This document shows positions 38,044-46,920 of a DNA stretch of 64,000 nucleotides, piece after piece. The translations under genes were made by a program, and so were the position numbers. The DNA lies in NCBI RefSeq assembly GCF_026410255.1, contig NZ_JAPMLL010000012.1, forward strand, positions 62,001 through 126,000, in the 5' to 3' direction. This DNA comes from Xanthomarina sp. F1114. GTDB taxonomy: Bacteria; Bacteroidota; Bacteroidia; Flavobacteriales; Flavobacteriaceae. The notes under the pieces were generated by a model. It did no database searches. It was not told the origin of the DNA and saw only the letters and a list, made by a program, of their open reading frames with translations. Within the stretch, counting starts at the first letter, position 1. Every line of letters starts with the position of its first letter.

Positions 38044-38514
38044 ATGAAAAATGTTATTCTTTTAGTATTTAGTATCTGCCTTTTATCATGCGGTGGATCT
38101 AAAACTGTTCGAGATTCTAAAAAAGTTATTAAAGGCGATTGGACCTTAAATTCAATTAACTATAGTGAAACAGGAACTTATAATATCACCCTATTTAACG
38201 ATGAATCCAAAACCTGCTTTGAAGGCAGCCAATGGCAATTTATACCAAATAATAATACGGGTTTATATACCATTACTAATTTAGATTGTACTATGGGCGA
38301 GCGTTATTTTGTATTCACTATCAAAGAAATAGATGAAACAACTGGCTTGTATGACTTCCTTTTAAAACCAACAAATAAAAAGGGGAAATCGGAAACCAAT
38401 CAGGGATTTAGACTAAGACTAAGTGCTTTATCAGACACTAATATGCAGTGGCAGCAAACCGTAATGGTAGACAATAAGCCTTTTACAATAAATATGAACT
38501 TTACAAAACAATAA
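38044..38514 (+). CDS. Lipocalin-like lipoprotein
   Basis: 156 residues with a type II signal peptide ending in lipobox LLSC (Cys16). The mature part (IKGDWTLNSINYSETGTY ... CFEGSQWQFIPNNNTGLYTI ... RLRLSALSDTNMQW) has the strand pattern of the small Bacteroidetes lipocalin family. Ligand unknown. First of three lipoprotein genes; the next begins one base after its stop. Confidence 0.78.
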   Translation: MKNVILLVFSICLLSCGGSKTVRDSKKVIKGDWTLNSINYSETGTYNITLFNDESKTCFEGSQWQFIPNNNTGLYTITNLDCTMGERYFVFTIKEIDETTGLYDFLLKPTNKKGKSETNQGFRLRLSALSDTNMQWQQTVMVDNKPFTINMNFTKQ

Positions 38515-38515
38515 T

Positions 38516-39223
38516 ATGAAGACTTTAAATATAAATACATACAAAATAATAGCACTTGCTAGTATCTTTTTAATAAGTTTTACTAGCTGTAAATCTGTAG
38601 ATAACGCTAATAACAAACAAAAAGGTGCCGTTATTGGAGCTACTGGAGGTGCTGTTTTAGGAGCTATTTTAGGAAATAACATTGGGAAAGGTGGTAATGG
38701 CGAACTTGGAGCTGTTATTGGCGGTGTTGTTGGCGGTGGTGCTGGCGTTTTAATTGGAAATAAAATGGACAAACAAGCACAAGAGATTGAAGAAGAAATT
38801 CCAGGAGCTCAGGTAGAACGTGTAGACGATGGAATTGTAGTTACCTTCGATGAAAATAGTGGCGTATATTTTGCTACAGATAAATTCAATATTAATAGTG
38901 CTTCTCAAACAACTTTAAATAAATTAGCAAATGTATTTAAAGAATATCCAGATACGAATATTTTGGTCGTAGGACATACAGATAGTGTTGGAGCAGAAGC
39001 GTATAATATGACGCTTTCTAAAAGAAGGGCTTATTCTGTAACTAATTACCTAATTTCGTCAGGGGTAAGTAATGGTAGACTAACAACAAATTGGTTTGGA
39101 GAAACACAGCCTATGCATGATAACTCCACAGCTGAAGGCCGTGCAAAAAACAGACGTGTAAATGTAGCTATTTTACCAAGCGAAGAAATGATACAACAAG
39201 CACAAAATCAAGCTAACAATTAA
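38516..39223 (+). CDS. OmpA family lipoprotein with glycine zipper
   Basis: 235 residues. Lipobox FTSC (Cys25), a glycine-zipper stretch near 38-82 (GAVIGATGGAVLGAILGNNIG, GAVIGGVVGGGAGVLIGN), then an OmpA/MotB peptidoglycan-binding domain about 115-228 with NILVVGHTDSVGAEAYN and LSKRRAYSVTNYL and the NRRVNVAI end. Architecture as in YiaD-type lipoproteins, which anchor the outer membrane to peptidoglycan. Middle gene of the lipoprotein operon. Confidence 0.9.
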   Translation: MKTLNINTYKIIALASIFLISFTSCKSVDNANNKQKGAVIGATGGAVLGAILGNNIGKGGNGELGAVIGGVVGGGAGVLIGNKMDKQAQEIEEEIPGAQVERVDDGIVVTFDENSGVYFATDKFNINSASQTTLNKLANVFKEYPDTNILVVGHTDSVGAEAYNMTLSKRRAYSVTNYLISSGVSNGRLTTNWFGETQPMHDNSTAEGRAKNRRVNVAILPSEEMIQQAQNQANN

Positions 39224-39234
39224 AATAAATTAAC

Positions 39235-40035
39235 ATGAAAATCAGATTATTAGAACTCTCTGCAATTGCACTTTTATTGATTACTAGTTGTAATTCGAAT
39301 GATAAAAAACAAAAAGAAGTCGAACCTGACGCAGGAGAACCAAATAAAGAAGTAGTAGATATGCATACCAGCGAAAATGCTTTAGACTGGAATGGCATCT
39401 ACACCGGAACTTTACCTTGTGCCGATTGTGAAGGTATTGAGGTTACCATCACTCTTAATAAAGATCAAACTTTTAAATTAAAAGATATCTATTTAGGAAA
39501 AGAAGAAAAAAATATTATTAGTCGTGGGTATTTTAAATGGCTAGAAGATGGGCAAACAATTTTATTATCAGACGAGAATAAAACTAGTTTTGCTGTAGGT
39601 GAAAACACCCTAACCTTATTAGATAAATCTGGAAAGAAAGTTACCGGAGAACTAGCAGATCTATATATTTTGAAAAAACAACAAAGCGCGTCTACTAACT
39701 CTAATGAATTCACTGATACTAAATGGAAATTAGTAAAGCTTATGGGGAAAGATATTACAGCTTCTGAAGCTTTTATTTCTTTCTCAACAGACGAAAATAG
39801 AGTTTTTGGAGATGCCGGATGTAATACCTTTACTGGTTCTTTTAAAATAGAAAACGGAAGTCAGTTAGAGCTTTCTAATGTAGCTACAACCATGAAAGCT
39901 TGTCCAGATATGACAATTGAAAATCAATTTATGGAAGTGCTTAATACGGTAGATAACTTCTCTTTAAGCGGAAATACAATGACACTTAATAAAGCAAAAA
40001 TGGCTCCTTTAGCTGTTTTTGAAATTATGGAATAA
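39235..40035 (+). CDS. NlpE-like/META domain fusion lipoprotein
   Basis: 266 residues. Lipobox ITSC (Cys19), then an NlpE N-terminal-type copper-resistance barrel (about 52-150) bearing CADC at 62-65, and a META/HslJ domain (about 160-264; TKWKLVKLMG, GDAGCNTFTGSF, MKACPDM). In E. coli NlpE reports envelope stress and HslJ is a heat-shock lipoprotein; here both folds are on one chain. Third gene of the operon, 11 bases after the OmpA gene, and followed by a terminator. Confidence 0.85.
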   Translation: MKIRLLELSAIALLLITSCNSNDKKQKEVEPDAGEPNKEVVDMHTSENALDWNGIYTGTLPCADCEGIEVTITLNKDQTFKLKDIYLGKEEKNIISRGYFKWLEDGQTILLSDENKTSFAVGENTLTLLDKSGKKVTGELADLYILKKQQSASTNSNEFTDTKWKLVKLMGKDITASEAFISFSTDENRVFGDAGCNTFTGSFKIENGSQLELSNVATTMKACPDMTIENQFMEVLNTVDNFSLSGNTMTLNKAKMAPLAVFEIME

Positions 40036-40061
40036 AACACAGGTAAAAATAACTTTTTACT

Positions 40062-40090
40062 AAAACCCAAGTATGTTGCTTGGGTTTTTT
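40062..40090 (+). terminator. Terminator after the lipoprotein operon
   Basis: AAAACCCAAG pairs with CTTGGGTTTT around a 9-base loop with a T-run. Confidence 0.88.
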
Positions 40091-40200
40091 AATGCTATAT
40101 TTTTAACTTCTCCAAGAAATAGATTTAACAGAATTTAGTTTTACTCAAGAAAACAAGTTGATTTTTCAAAGTAACTCAATCCTAAATTAGTATATATGCC

Positions 40201-40208
40201 TATCTTTG
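40201..40208 (+). promoter_or_regulatory. -7 box upstream of the S9 peptidase
   Basis: TATCTTTG, exact TAnnTTTG match, 64 bases before the start codon. Confidence 0.5.
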
Positions 40209-40272
40209 AGAATTGATAATTTTCTGCAATTAGAAAATATTTTAAACAAGTCTTTCATTTAAATTAAAATCC

Positions 40273-42180
40273 ATGAGAACAATTGCATTTTTTCTGAGCC
40301 TTTTCTTAAGTGTCCACATTGCTCAAAGTCAACAACAAATGACTCCAGAACTACTTTGGCAAGTAAAACGCCTTAGTGCTTTAGGTCTAGACAGTCAAGG
40401 AAATCAACTTTTTTATCGCGTATCCACTCCAAATATGGAAACTAACGGATTTGACTCGAAATTCTACAAAATCCCTGTAAATGGAGGAGCTCCCGTAGAA
40501 ATAACCAAAGAAGATGTTGCGGTTGTAGATAAAAACATCTCGCCTGATGGTCGTTTTAAAATGTTCGATAAAGCAGTTGCTATAGAAGCTATTCATAGTA
40601 AAGATGTGTATAAAGACTTAGAAAAATCTGACGCCTATATTTTTACAGATTTGGATAACAGACATTGGGACACTTGGTACGACGGAAAATTCAACCATGT
40701 TTTCTATAAGGCAATCAATGCTGAAGATACAGATGCTATAGATATTATGCCTAACGAGCCATATTATAGTCCGCAACGTCCTTTTGGTGGCGACGAAGAT
40801 TATATCTGGGCTCCGGATAGTAAGAGTATTTACTACGTAAGTAAAAAACTAAAAGGAAAAGCCTACGCTACCAGCACCAATACAGATATTTATAAGTACA
40901 ATTTAGCCACAAAAACAACTACCAATATTACAGAGAAAAATCGTGGTTACGATATGAGCCCAGAATTTTCAAGTTTAGGCGCTCTAGCATGGTTACAAAT
41001 GAAAACCGAAGGTAACGAAAGTGATAAAAACGATCTGATTGTTCTAGAAAATGGTATCGAACAAAACCTAACTGCACGATGGGATGGCACCGTAAGAAGT
41101 TTTAAATGGAGTAAAGATGGAAAGAAAATTTACTTTACGGCTCCTGTAGATGGAACTATTCAATTGTTTGAGGTTAATTACCCTGGAAAAAAACGTATAG
41201 CGCCATTAGTGACTCAATTATCTGAAGGTCCTTTTGATGTGACTAGTATTGTTGCAGAATTAAACAACAGCCTACTTGTTACACGTACCGATATGAACCA
41301 TGCTGCCGAAGTGTTTAGTTTCGATTTAAAGAAGAAAGATTTTGAGCAGATTACAAACGTTAATACCGATTTCTATAGTAAAATCGATATGCCAAAAATT
41401 GAAAAACGTTATGTAACTACTACAGATAACAAACAAATGTTAGTTTGGGTTATCCTTCCTCCAAACTTCGATGCTTCTAAAAAATATCCAACGTTATTAT
41501 ACGCTCAAGGTGGTCCACAATCGCCATTATCCCAATTTTATTCGTATCGATGGAACTTCCAAGTTATGGCTTCGCAAGGATATATTATAGTAGCTCCAAA
41601 CCGAAGAGGTATGCCTGGACACGGCGTTAAATGGAATGCAGATATAAGTAAAGATTGGGGCGGACAAGTTATGGACGACTACCTGAGTGCCATTGACAAT
41701 CTTGCCAAAGAATCTTATGTAGACAACGATAGACTTGGTGCTATTGGTGCCAGTTTTGGTGGTTATTCCGTGTTTTATTTAGCTGGAATCCATGAGAAAC
41801 GCTTTAAAACTTTTATCTCTCACGATGGCGTTTTCGATACCCGAACAATGTATGGCACCACCGAAGAATTGTTTTTTGTAAACAACGATTGGGGTGGAAA
41901 CTATTGGGATAAAGACAATAAAACAGCTCAAAAAGCTTATAATGAATTCAATCCAATAACTAGGGTGGCTAAATGGGATACTCCCATATTAATTATACAG
42001 GGAGGAAAAGATTATCGCGTGCCAATCGAGCAAGGCTTAAGTGCATTTCAAGCAGCACAACTCTTAGATATAAAAAGTAAATTACTTTATTTTCCAGATG
42101 AAAACCATTGGATTCTACAGCCTCAAAACGCCATTGTCTGGCAAACAGAATTCTTTAAATGGTTAAAAGAAACCTTATAA
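40273..42180 (+). CDS. S9 family peptidase (dipeptidyl/acylaminoacyl peptidase-like)
   Basis: 635 residues with a signal peptide (MRTIAFFLSLFLSVHIAQS), so probably periplasmic. An N-terminal beta-propeller of WD40-like repeats (about 30-370) precedes an alpha/beta hydrolase domain with nucleophile S494 in GASFGGYS, D580 in QGGKDYRVP and H612 in DENHWI. This is the prolyl-oligopeptidase group that trims peptides released by secreted proteases. Flanked by a promoter box and its own terminator. Confidence 0.93.
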   Translation: MRTIAFFLSLFLSVHIAQSQQQMTPELLWQVKRLSALGLDSQGNQLFYRVSTPNMETNGFDSKFYKIPVNGGAPVEITKEDVAVVDKNISPDGRFKMFDKAVAIEAIHSKDVYKDLEKSDAYIFTDLDNRHWDTWYDGKFNHVFYKAINAEDTDAIDIMPNEPYYSPQRPFGGDEDYIWAPDSKSIYYVSKKLKGKAYATSTNTDIYKYNLATKTTTNITEKNRGYDMSPEFSSLGALAWLQMKTEGNESDKNDLIVLENGIEQNLTARWDGTVRSFKWSKDGKKIYFTAPVDGTIQLFEVNYPGKKRIAPLVTQLSEGPFDVTSIVAELNNSLLVTRTDMNHAAEVFSFDLKKKDFEQITNVNTDFYSKIDMPKIEKRYVTTTDNKQMLVWVILPPNFDASKKYPTLLYAQGGPQSPLSQFYSYRWNFQVMASQGYIIVAPNRRGMPGHGVKWNADISKDWGGQVMDDYLSAIDNLAKESYVDNDRLGAIGASFGGYSVFYLAGIHEKRFKTFISHDGVFDTRTMYGTTEELFFVNNDWGGNYWDKDNKTAQKAYNEFNPITRVAKWDTPILIIQGGKDYRVPIEQGLSAFQAAQLLDIKSKLLYFPDENHWILQPQNAIVWQTEFFKWLKETL

Positions 42181-42187
42181 AAACATC

Positions 42188-42223
42188 AAACCCCTTTTAG
42201 CTAAAAAAGGGGTTTATTCTTTT
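42188..42223 (+). terminator. Terminator after the S9 peptidase
   Basis: AAACCCCTTTT pairs with AAAAGGGGTTT around AGCTAA, followed by a T-rich tail. Confidence 0.85.
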
Positions 42224-42269
42224 ACGCAATTCACAAGAAAAATCACAGGTCTTACCGCAAATATCTTCA

Positions 42270-42277
42270 TATATTTG
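42270..42277 (+). promoter_or_regulatory. -7 box upstream of tex
   Basis: TATATTTG, exact TAnnTTTG match, 27 bases before the tex ATG. Confidence 0.5.
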
Positions 42278-42304
42278 TAGCTCAACCTATAGATTATATT
42301 AAGC

Positions 42305-44428
42305 ATGTCGATGATTTCCTACATCATTTCCCAAACACAACTTCCAGAAGTTTCTGTAAAAAACACGGTAGAATTATTAAAAGAAGCCTGTACGGTTCCG
42401 TTTATTTCGCGTTACCGAAAAGAACGAACAGGTAATCTGGATGAAGTTCAAATTGGAGACATCGTTAAATACAAAGAACAATTTGAAGCCCTAGAAAAAC
42501 GAAAAGCGAGCATTTTAAAGGCTCTGGAGGAACAAGAAGTTTTAACAGACGACTTAAAAATAAAAATTGAAGCTACTCAAGATTTAACCACACTTGAGGA
42601 CCTTTATTTACCCTTCAAAAAAAGTAGAAAAACCAAAGCTGAAACTGCTAGAAAAAATGGTTTGAAACCTTTGGCTAAAATCATTATGAGCCAAAATGCT
42701 TCAGATATAGAATCTATTGCTTATAAATACGTAAAAGGAGAAATTGCTTCTGTTAAAGCTGCTTTGGAAGGTGCGCGCCATATTATTTCCGAATGGGTAA
42801 ATGAACGTACAGATGTTAGAAATAATATTCGTATGCAATTAGAACGTTTCGCCATGATTTCTACTAAAGTAGTTAAATCCAAAAAAGAGACTGAAGAGGC
42901 ACAAAAATTTCGAGATTATTTTGAATGGGAAGAGTCTTTAAATAGAATTCCTTCTCATAGATTATTAGCCATTTTAAGAGCTGAAAAAGAAGGCTTTATA
43001 AAAGTGAAAATTGAGATAGACCAGGAGAAGGCTTTGACAAAAATTGAAGATCGGATTATTCGATCTAATAATGCCTGTTCCAAACAAATTGAAATAGCCA
43101 TTCAAGATGCCTATAAGCGTTTGTTATTTCCATCCTTATCTAATGAGGCGTTGCAGAATGCCAAAGAAAAAGCCGATGCTTCTGCCATAAATGTCTTTGC
43201 TAAAAACCTTAAACAATTATTATTAGGATCCCCTTTAGGTGAAAAACGTGTTTTAGCCATTGATCCTGGATTTAGAACTGGCTGTAAAATTGTGTGTTTA
43301 GATGCCCAAGGAAATTTAAAACACAACGAAACCATCTATCCGCATCCGCCAAAAAGTGATTCCCTTGGTGCCATGAAAAAAATAAGTTCACTTTCTGAAG
43401 CTTATCAAATTGAAGCCATTGCAATTGGAAACGGAACGGCCTCGAGAGAAACCGAAGCGCTTATTAGAAAAATTCATTTTAAAAATGATATTCAGGTATT
43501 TGTAGTCAGCGAAGCAGGAGCTAGTATTTATTCGGCTTCAAAAATTGCTAGAGACGAATTCCCAAATTATGATGTAACTGTTCGTGGTGCTGTTTCTATT
43601 GGACGACGTTTACAAGATCCGTTAGCCGAATTAGTTAAAATAGAGGCTAAATCTATTGGCGTTGGACAATACCAGCACGATGTGGACCAAACAAAACTTA
43701 AAAGCGAATTAGATACCGTTGTAGAAAGTTGTGTAAATGCAGTAGGCGTAAACATTAACACAGCGAGCACAAGTTTATTGAGTTATGTTTCTGGAATTGG
43801 ACCAAAACTAGCAGAAAATATTTTTAATTACAGAGCTGAAAACGGCGTGTTTAAATCTAGAAATGCTATTAAAAAAGTACCTCGTCTTGGAGAAAAAGCT
43901 TTTGAACAGGGTGCTGCATTTTTGAGAATTAAAGAGGCTAAAAATCCGTTAGATGATTCTGCTGTACATCCAGAAAGCTATGTTATTGTTGAAAAAATGG
44001 CAAAGGATTTAGACAAGCCTATTTCAGAATTAATTGGTAATTCTACACTACTTCAAAAATTAGACTTAAAAAAATACTGTACAGATTCTGTGGGTTTACC
44101 AACACTTCAGGATATTATCAAGGAATTAGAAAAACCTGGATTAGATATTCGTGAGCAGGCTAAAGTCTTCACATTTAATCAAAATATTAAATCTATAACC
44201 GATTTACAAGAAGGGCAACTTCTTCCTGGTATTGTAAACAATGTTACCAACTTTGGTGCTTTTGTAGATCTAGGAATTAAAGAAAGTGGCTTGATTCATA
44301 TTTCTAATCTGGCAGATCGGTTTGTGAGCGATGTAAACGAGCATATAAGCCTACATCAACAAGTAATTGTTAAGGTATTAGAAGTAGATGTAGCACGAAA
44401 ACGCATTCAATTAAAGCTTCATAAGTAA
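42305..44428 (+). CDS. tex: Tex family RNA-binding transcription accessory protein
   Basis: 707 residues, close to the usual Tex length. Order: N-terminal helical Tex domain (1-310), YqgF/RNase H-like domain (VLAIDPGFRTGCKIVCLDAQG near 316-336), helix-hairpin-helix pairs (about 485-560; LLSYVSGIGPKLAENI), and a C-terminal S1 RNA-binding domain (about 635-705; GIVNNVTNFGAFVDLG, ESGLIHIS). Nucleic-acid binding cytoplasmic protein affecting transcription; exact role still unclear in the family. Confidence 0.95.
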   Translation: MSMISYIISQTQLPEVSVKNTVELLKEACTVPFISRYRKERTGNLDEVQIGDIVKYKEQFEALEKRKASILKALEEQEVLTDDLKIKIEATQDLTTLEDLYLPFKKSRKTKAETARKNGLKPLAKIIMSQNASDIESIAYKYVKGEIASVKAALEGARHIISEWVNERTDVRNNIRMQLERFAMISTKVVKSKKETEEAQKFRDYFEWEESLNRIPSHRLLAILRAEKEGFIKVKIEIDQEKALTKIEDRIIRSNNACSKQIEIAIQDAYKRLLFPSLSNEALQNAKEKADASAINVFAKNLKQLLLGSPLGEKRVLAIDPGFRTGCKIVCLDAQGNLKHNETIYPHPPKSDSLGAMKKISSLSEAYQIEAIAIGNGTASRETEALIRKIHFKNDIQVFVVSEAGASIYSASKIARDEFPNYDVTVRGAVSIGRRLQDPLAELVKIEAKSIGVGQYQHDVDQTKLKSELDTVVESCVNAVGVNINTASTSLLSYVSGIGPKLAENIFNYRAENGVFKSRNAIKKVPRLGEKAFEQGAAFLRIKEAKNPLDDSAVHPESYVIVEKMAKDLDKPISELIGNSTLLQKLDLKKYCTDSVGLPTLQDIIKELEKPGLDIREQAKVFTFNQNIKSITDLQEGQLLPGIVNNVTNFGAFVDLGIKESGLIHISNLADRFVSDVNEHISLHQQVIVKVLEVDVARKRIQLKLHK

Positions 44429-44441
44429 AAGGATTAAGATC

Positions 44442-44461
44442 GTTCCGAAAGCTTTCGGAAC
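44442..44461. repeat. Perfect 20-base palindrome after tex
   Basis: GTTCCGAAAGCTTTCGGAAC is its own reverse complement. It starts 13 bases after the tex stop codon but has no T-run, so it is not a standard terminator; it may be a protein-binding or REP-type element. Confidence 0.7.
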
Positions 44462-44689
44462 TTATAGAGCATAGACCTGTTTAATTACTTATTATTATAT
44501 ATCCTAAAAATTAAACCCAGTCTAAACTCTCAATTGTGACTAAAGCCTCATATAAAAAGAAAGATATTGTCGACTGAAACTATATCCATAATACTTTTTA
44601 TTGATTGATGGCAACATATTTTAATAAAACTGGATAATATTTTATCATACTTGGTTAATTTAGTCTCATCAAAATCTGGAAATAGGGCG

Positions 44690-44697
44690 TACATTTG
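44690..44697 (+). promoter_or_regulatory. -7 box upstream of the EamA transporter
   Basis: TACATTTG, exact TAnnTTTG match. It overlaps the upstream TTG at 44695 of the longest frame, which therefore cannot be the start; the ATG at 44731 lies 33 bases downstream. Confidence 0.55.
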
Positions 44698-44730
44698 CAG
44701 CTTCAAATTAAGAAGCTAAATAGTTTTCAG

Positions 44731-45642
44731 ATGAAAAAGGCAAGAATCGCGTTGTTTATTGGAATAGTTTGTATTTCTATATTCCCTATTTTGGTTAAAT
44801 TAAACCTAACTCCAGGAGTGATATCAGCATTTTATAGAATGTTGTTTTCCTTGTTGTTGTTATTACCTTATGTTTTAATATCAAAACAATTTAAAGTACC
44901 CAGTCTTAAAATGGCAATTTTAGCCATTATTTGCGGGGTTGTTTTTGGTAGTGATGTCGCAGTTTGGAATATTGCTATTCAAGAATCTACCGCTACTCAG
45001 GCATCTTTATTAACGAACCTCTCTCCAGTTTGGGTGGGTGTTTTAGCTTTGTTCTTTTTAAAGGATAAACCAAAAACTAACTTTTGGATTGGTACCATGG
45101 TTGCTGTTTTTGGGATGATGATGCTTGTTGGTTTTACCGTATTTAAAACGCTTGATTTCGACTTAGCGTTTAGTTTTGGTATCCTATCAGGAGTTCTATA
45201 CTCAGTCTATATGCTACTAAGTAAAGAGGTTTTAAAGAAAATGAATGTTATTACTTTTATGACCATAAGTTTGGCAGCTTCATCTATATACTTAGGAGGT
45301 TTAAGCTACGCTATAAACGAACCCTTTTCCGGTTTTTCAAATGCTGGTTGGTTGGTATTAGTTATTCAAGCTGCTGTTTGTCAGCTTGCAGCCTGGTTAT
45401 TAATTAGCTATGCAACACAGCATATGCGCGCTACCAGAGTTTCAGTTAGTTTATTGGGACAAGGTATTTTAGCTTCTATTTTAGCATGGTTATTAATAGA
45501 CGAAGCTATTTCTCTACAAATGGTTTTTGGTGGTTTTGTATTACTTTTTGGAATTCGGATTACTTTTTACGAAAAACAAATATTATCAGCTTTTCAGTCT
45601 ACAACGAAATCAGTTAAAAAACGTGTTTTAAAACGTATCTAA
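44731..45642 (+). CDS. EamA family (DMT superfamily) transporter
   Basis: 303 residues with about ten hydrophobic helices in two EamA halves (about 5-135 and 150-285), typical of drug/metabolite transporters. Conserved features include AFYRMLFSLLLLLPY in helix 2 and the SLLTNLSPVWVGVLA segment. Substrate unknown (amino acids or metabolites in relatives). Start set at 44731 because a promoter box covers the longer start. Confidence 0.87.
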   Translation: MKKARIALFIGIVCISIFPILVKLNLTPGVISAFYRMLFSLLLLLPYVLISKQFKVPSLKMAILAIICGVVFGSDVAVWNIAIQESTATQASLLTNLSPVWVGVLALFFLKDKPKTNFWIGTMVAVFGMMMLVGFTVFKTLDFDLAFSFGILSGVLYSVYMLLSKEVLKKMNVITFMTISLAASSIYLGGLSYAINEPFSGFSNAGWLVLVIQAAVCQLAAWLLISYATQHMRATRVSVSLLGQGILASILAWLLIDEAISLQMVFGGFVLLFGIRITFYEKQILSAFQSTTKSVKKRVLKRI

Positions 45643-45671
45643 TTTCTAAATTTTGAAATAAAAAATTAAAG

Positions 45672-45713
45672 TCTAGAGTTGTTCTATACTAATTTTTCCA
45701 GAACAGCTCTAGA
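45672..45713. repeat. Inverted repeat at the convergent gene junction
   Basis: TCTAGAGTTGTTCT and AGAACAGCTCTAGA (13 of 14 paired) flank a 14-base loop. It spans the stop codon of the minus-strand hydrolase gene and may act as a transcript 3'-end structure for either gene, though T-runs are weak. Confidence 0.55.
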
Positions 45714-46346
45714 TTCACTACCATAAATACCATCAACAGTTATTTCATACTTTTTTTGAAAAGCTCTAAGTGCTGCTTCTGTTTTAGGACCAAAAACGCC
45801 ATCCGCACTTCCACTTAAAAAATCTAATTGTTTTAAAAGTTGTTGTAAGTGTTTTACGTGATTGTTACTATCGCCTTGTCTTAGATAACCTGTTGGAATT
45901 TGTAGGTTGCTATTATCATGATCTGTTAAGCTTATAAAGTCTAAAATTCGATCTAAAGGATAGGTTTGAATATTTACCTCATCGTCTTGATTACCACCGA
46001 GACAATAAATAGATTTTCCACTCTTGGTATAACCCATAAAGAACCCCACATGTCCTCTCCAATCATCTCTACTCCCTCTCCAAAAAACAACAATATCTCC
46101 TGGTTGAGGCCATTTGGTTTTTTCACCTACGTTTAACCAACTTCTGGCATTTGCCTTATTGGATCTTGGTAAATTAGCTTGCATTGCTACCCAATTTGCA
46201 AAAATACTACACCAGGCAACTTCATCGTTACCAAAATTCAAGCCTGTAGTTACTTGATATTCTAAAATGCGTTCGTTGTGCTTCTCTCCATGGATTTCTT
46301 TTTGGCCCAATTCACCCAAAGCAATTTTTAATGTATCTCCTAACAT
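45684..46346 (-). CDS. TIGR02594/CHAP-like amidase with peptidoglycan-binding domain
   Basis: 220 residues. N-terminal NlpC/P60-CHAP-type cysteine hydrolase with C46 in DEVAWCSIFANW and H99 in RGHVGFFMGY, preceded by the PGDIVVFWRG strand; C-terminal PG_binding_1 domain about 150-220 (LRQGDSNNHVKHLQQLL ... GVFGPKTEAALRAFQKKY). It looks like a murein hydrolase, but no signal peptide is present, so export would need lysis, a phage-like release or another route. The ssb terminator separates it from ssb. Confidence 0.85.
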   Translation of the reverse strand: MLGDTLKIALGELGQKEIHGEKHNERILEYQVTTGLNFGNDEVAWCSIFANWVAMQANLPRSNKANARSWLNVGEKTKWPQPGDIVVFWRGSRDDWRGHVGFFMGYTKSGKSIYCLGGNQDDEVNIQTYPLDRILDFISLTDHDNSNLQIPTGYLRQGDSNNHVKHLQQLLKQLDFLSGSADGVFGPKTEAALRAFQKKYEITVDGIYGSESRAVLEKLV

Positions 46347-46409
46347 ATCTCTTAAATTTTAAATTATAACGACTGCTAAAAACTAAAAGGGAGGTTCCTA
46401 AAATAAATA

Positions 46410-46434
46410 AAAAAAAGCGACCTAAGTCGCTTTT
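46410..46434 (-). terminator. Terminator after ssb
   Basis: On the minus strand AAAAGCGACTTAGGTCGCTTTTTTTT folds into a hairpin with a T-run, placed 20 bases beyond the ssb stop. Confidence 0.85.
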
Positions 46435-46453
46435 AATCAGATATTTTAATGTT

Positions 46454-46786
46454 CTATTTACTTAACATCAGTAATTCGTCACACAGAACTTCTGTTATGT
46501 ATCGTTTATTACCATCTTTATCTTCCCAAGAACGGTTTGTTAATTTGCCTTCTACGGCAATTTCCTTTCCTTTGGAAACATACTCTTCTACAACTTTTAC
46601 CAAGCCTCCTCTTACTACCACATTATGCCAGTATGCACGTTCTACTTTTTGACCATTTTTGTCTTTGTAGCTATCGTCTGTAGCCATTGAGAATTTAGCC
46701 ATTTTGTTACCATCTTCAAAATTGATTATTTCAGGATCTTGTCCTAATCTTCCAATCAACTGTACTTTGTTTCTAAGCGTTTTCAT
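46454..46786 (-). CDS. ssb: Single-stranded DNA-binding protein
   Basis: 110 residues: OB fold with NKVQLIGRLGQDPEI near 6-20, FSMATDD near 32-38 and YWHNVVVRGGLVKVVEEYVSKG near 52-73. It stops right after the OB fold (DELLMLSK) and lacks the acidic DDDIPF-type tail that bacterial SSBs use to recruit partners. This short form is known in flavobacteria alongside a full-length SSB and may be an accessory or competence type. Its relation to the main SSB cannot be judged here. Confidence 0.88.
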   Translation of the reverse strand: MKTLRNKVQLIGRLGQDPEIINFEDGNKMAKFSMATDDSYKDKNGQKVERAYWHNVVVRGGLVKVVEEYVSKGKEIAVEGKLTNRSWEDKDGNKRYITEVLCDELLMLSK

Positions 46787-46920
46787 AATTTTAAATTTTA
46801 ATGCCTGTCCGAAAACAAGCGGGTTAAACAGTTAATACTATTGAATATCGTTCGGTCAATTCAACGGTACAAATATGCAATCACTTCCAAATATTAGTCG
46901 GTTATTAACTAATTAAACTC

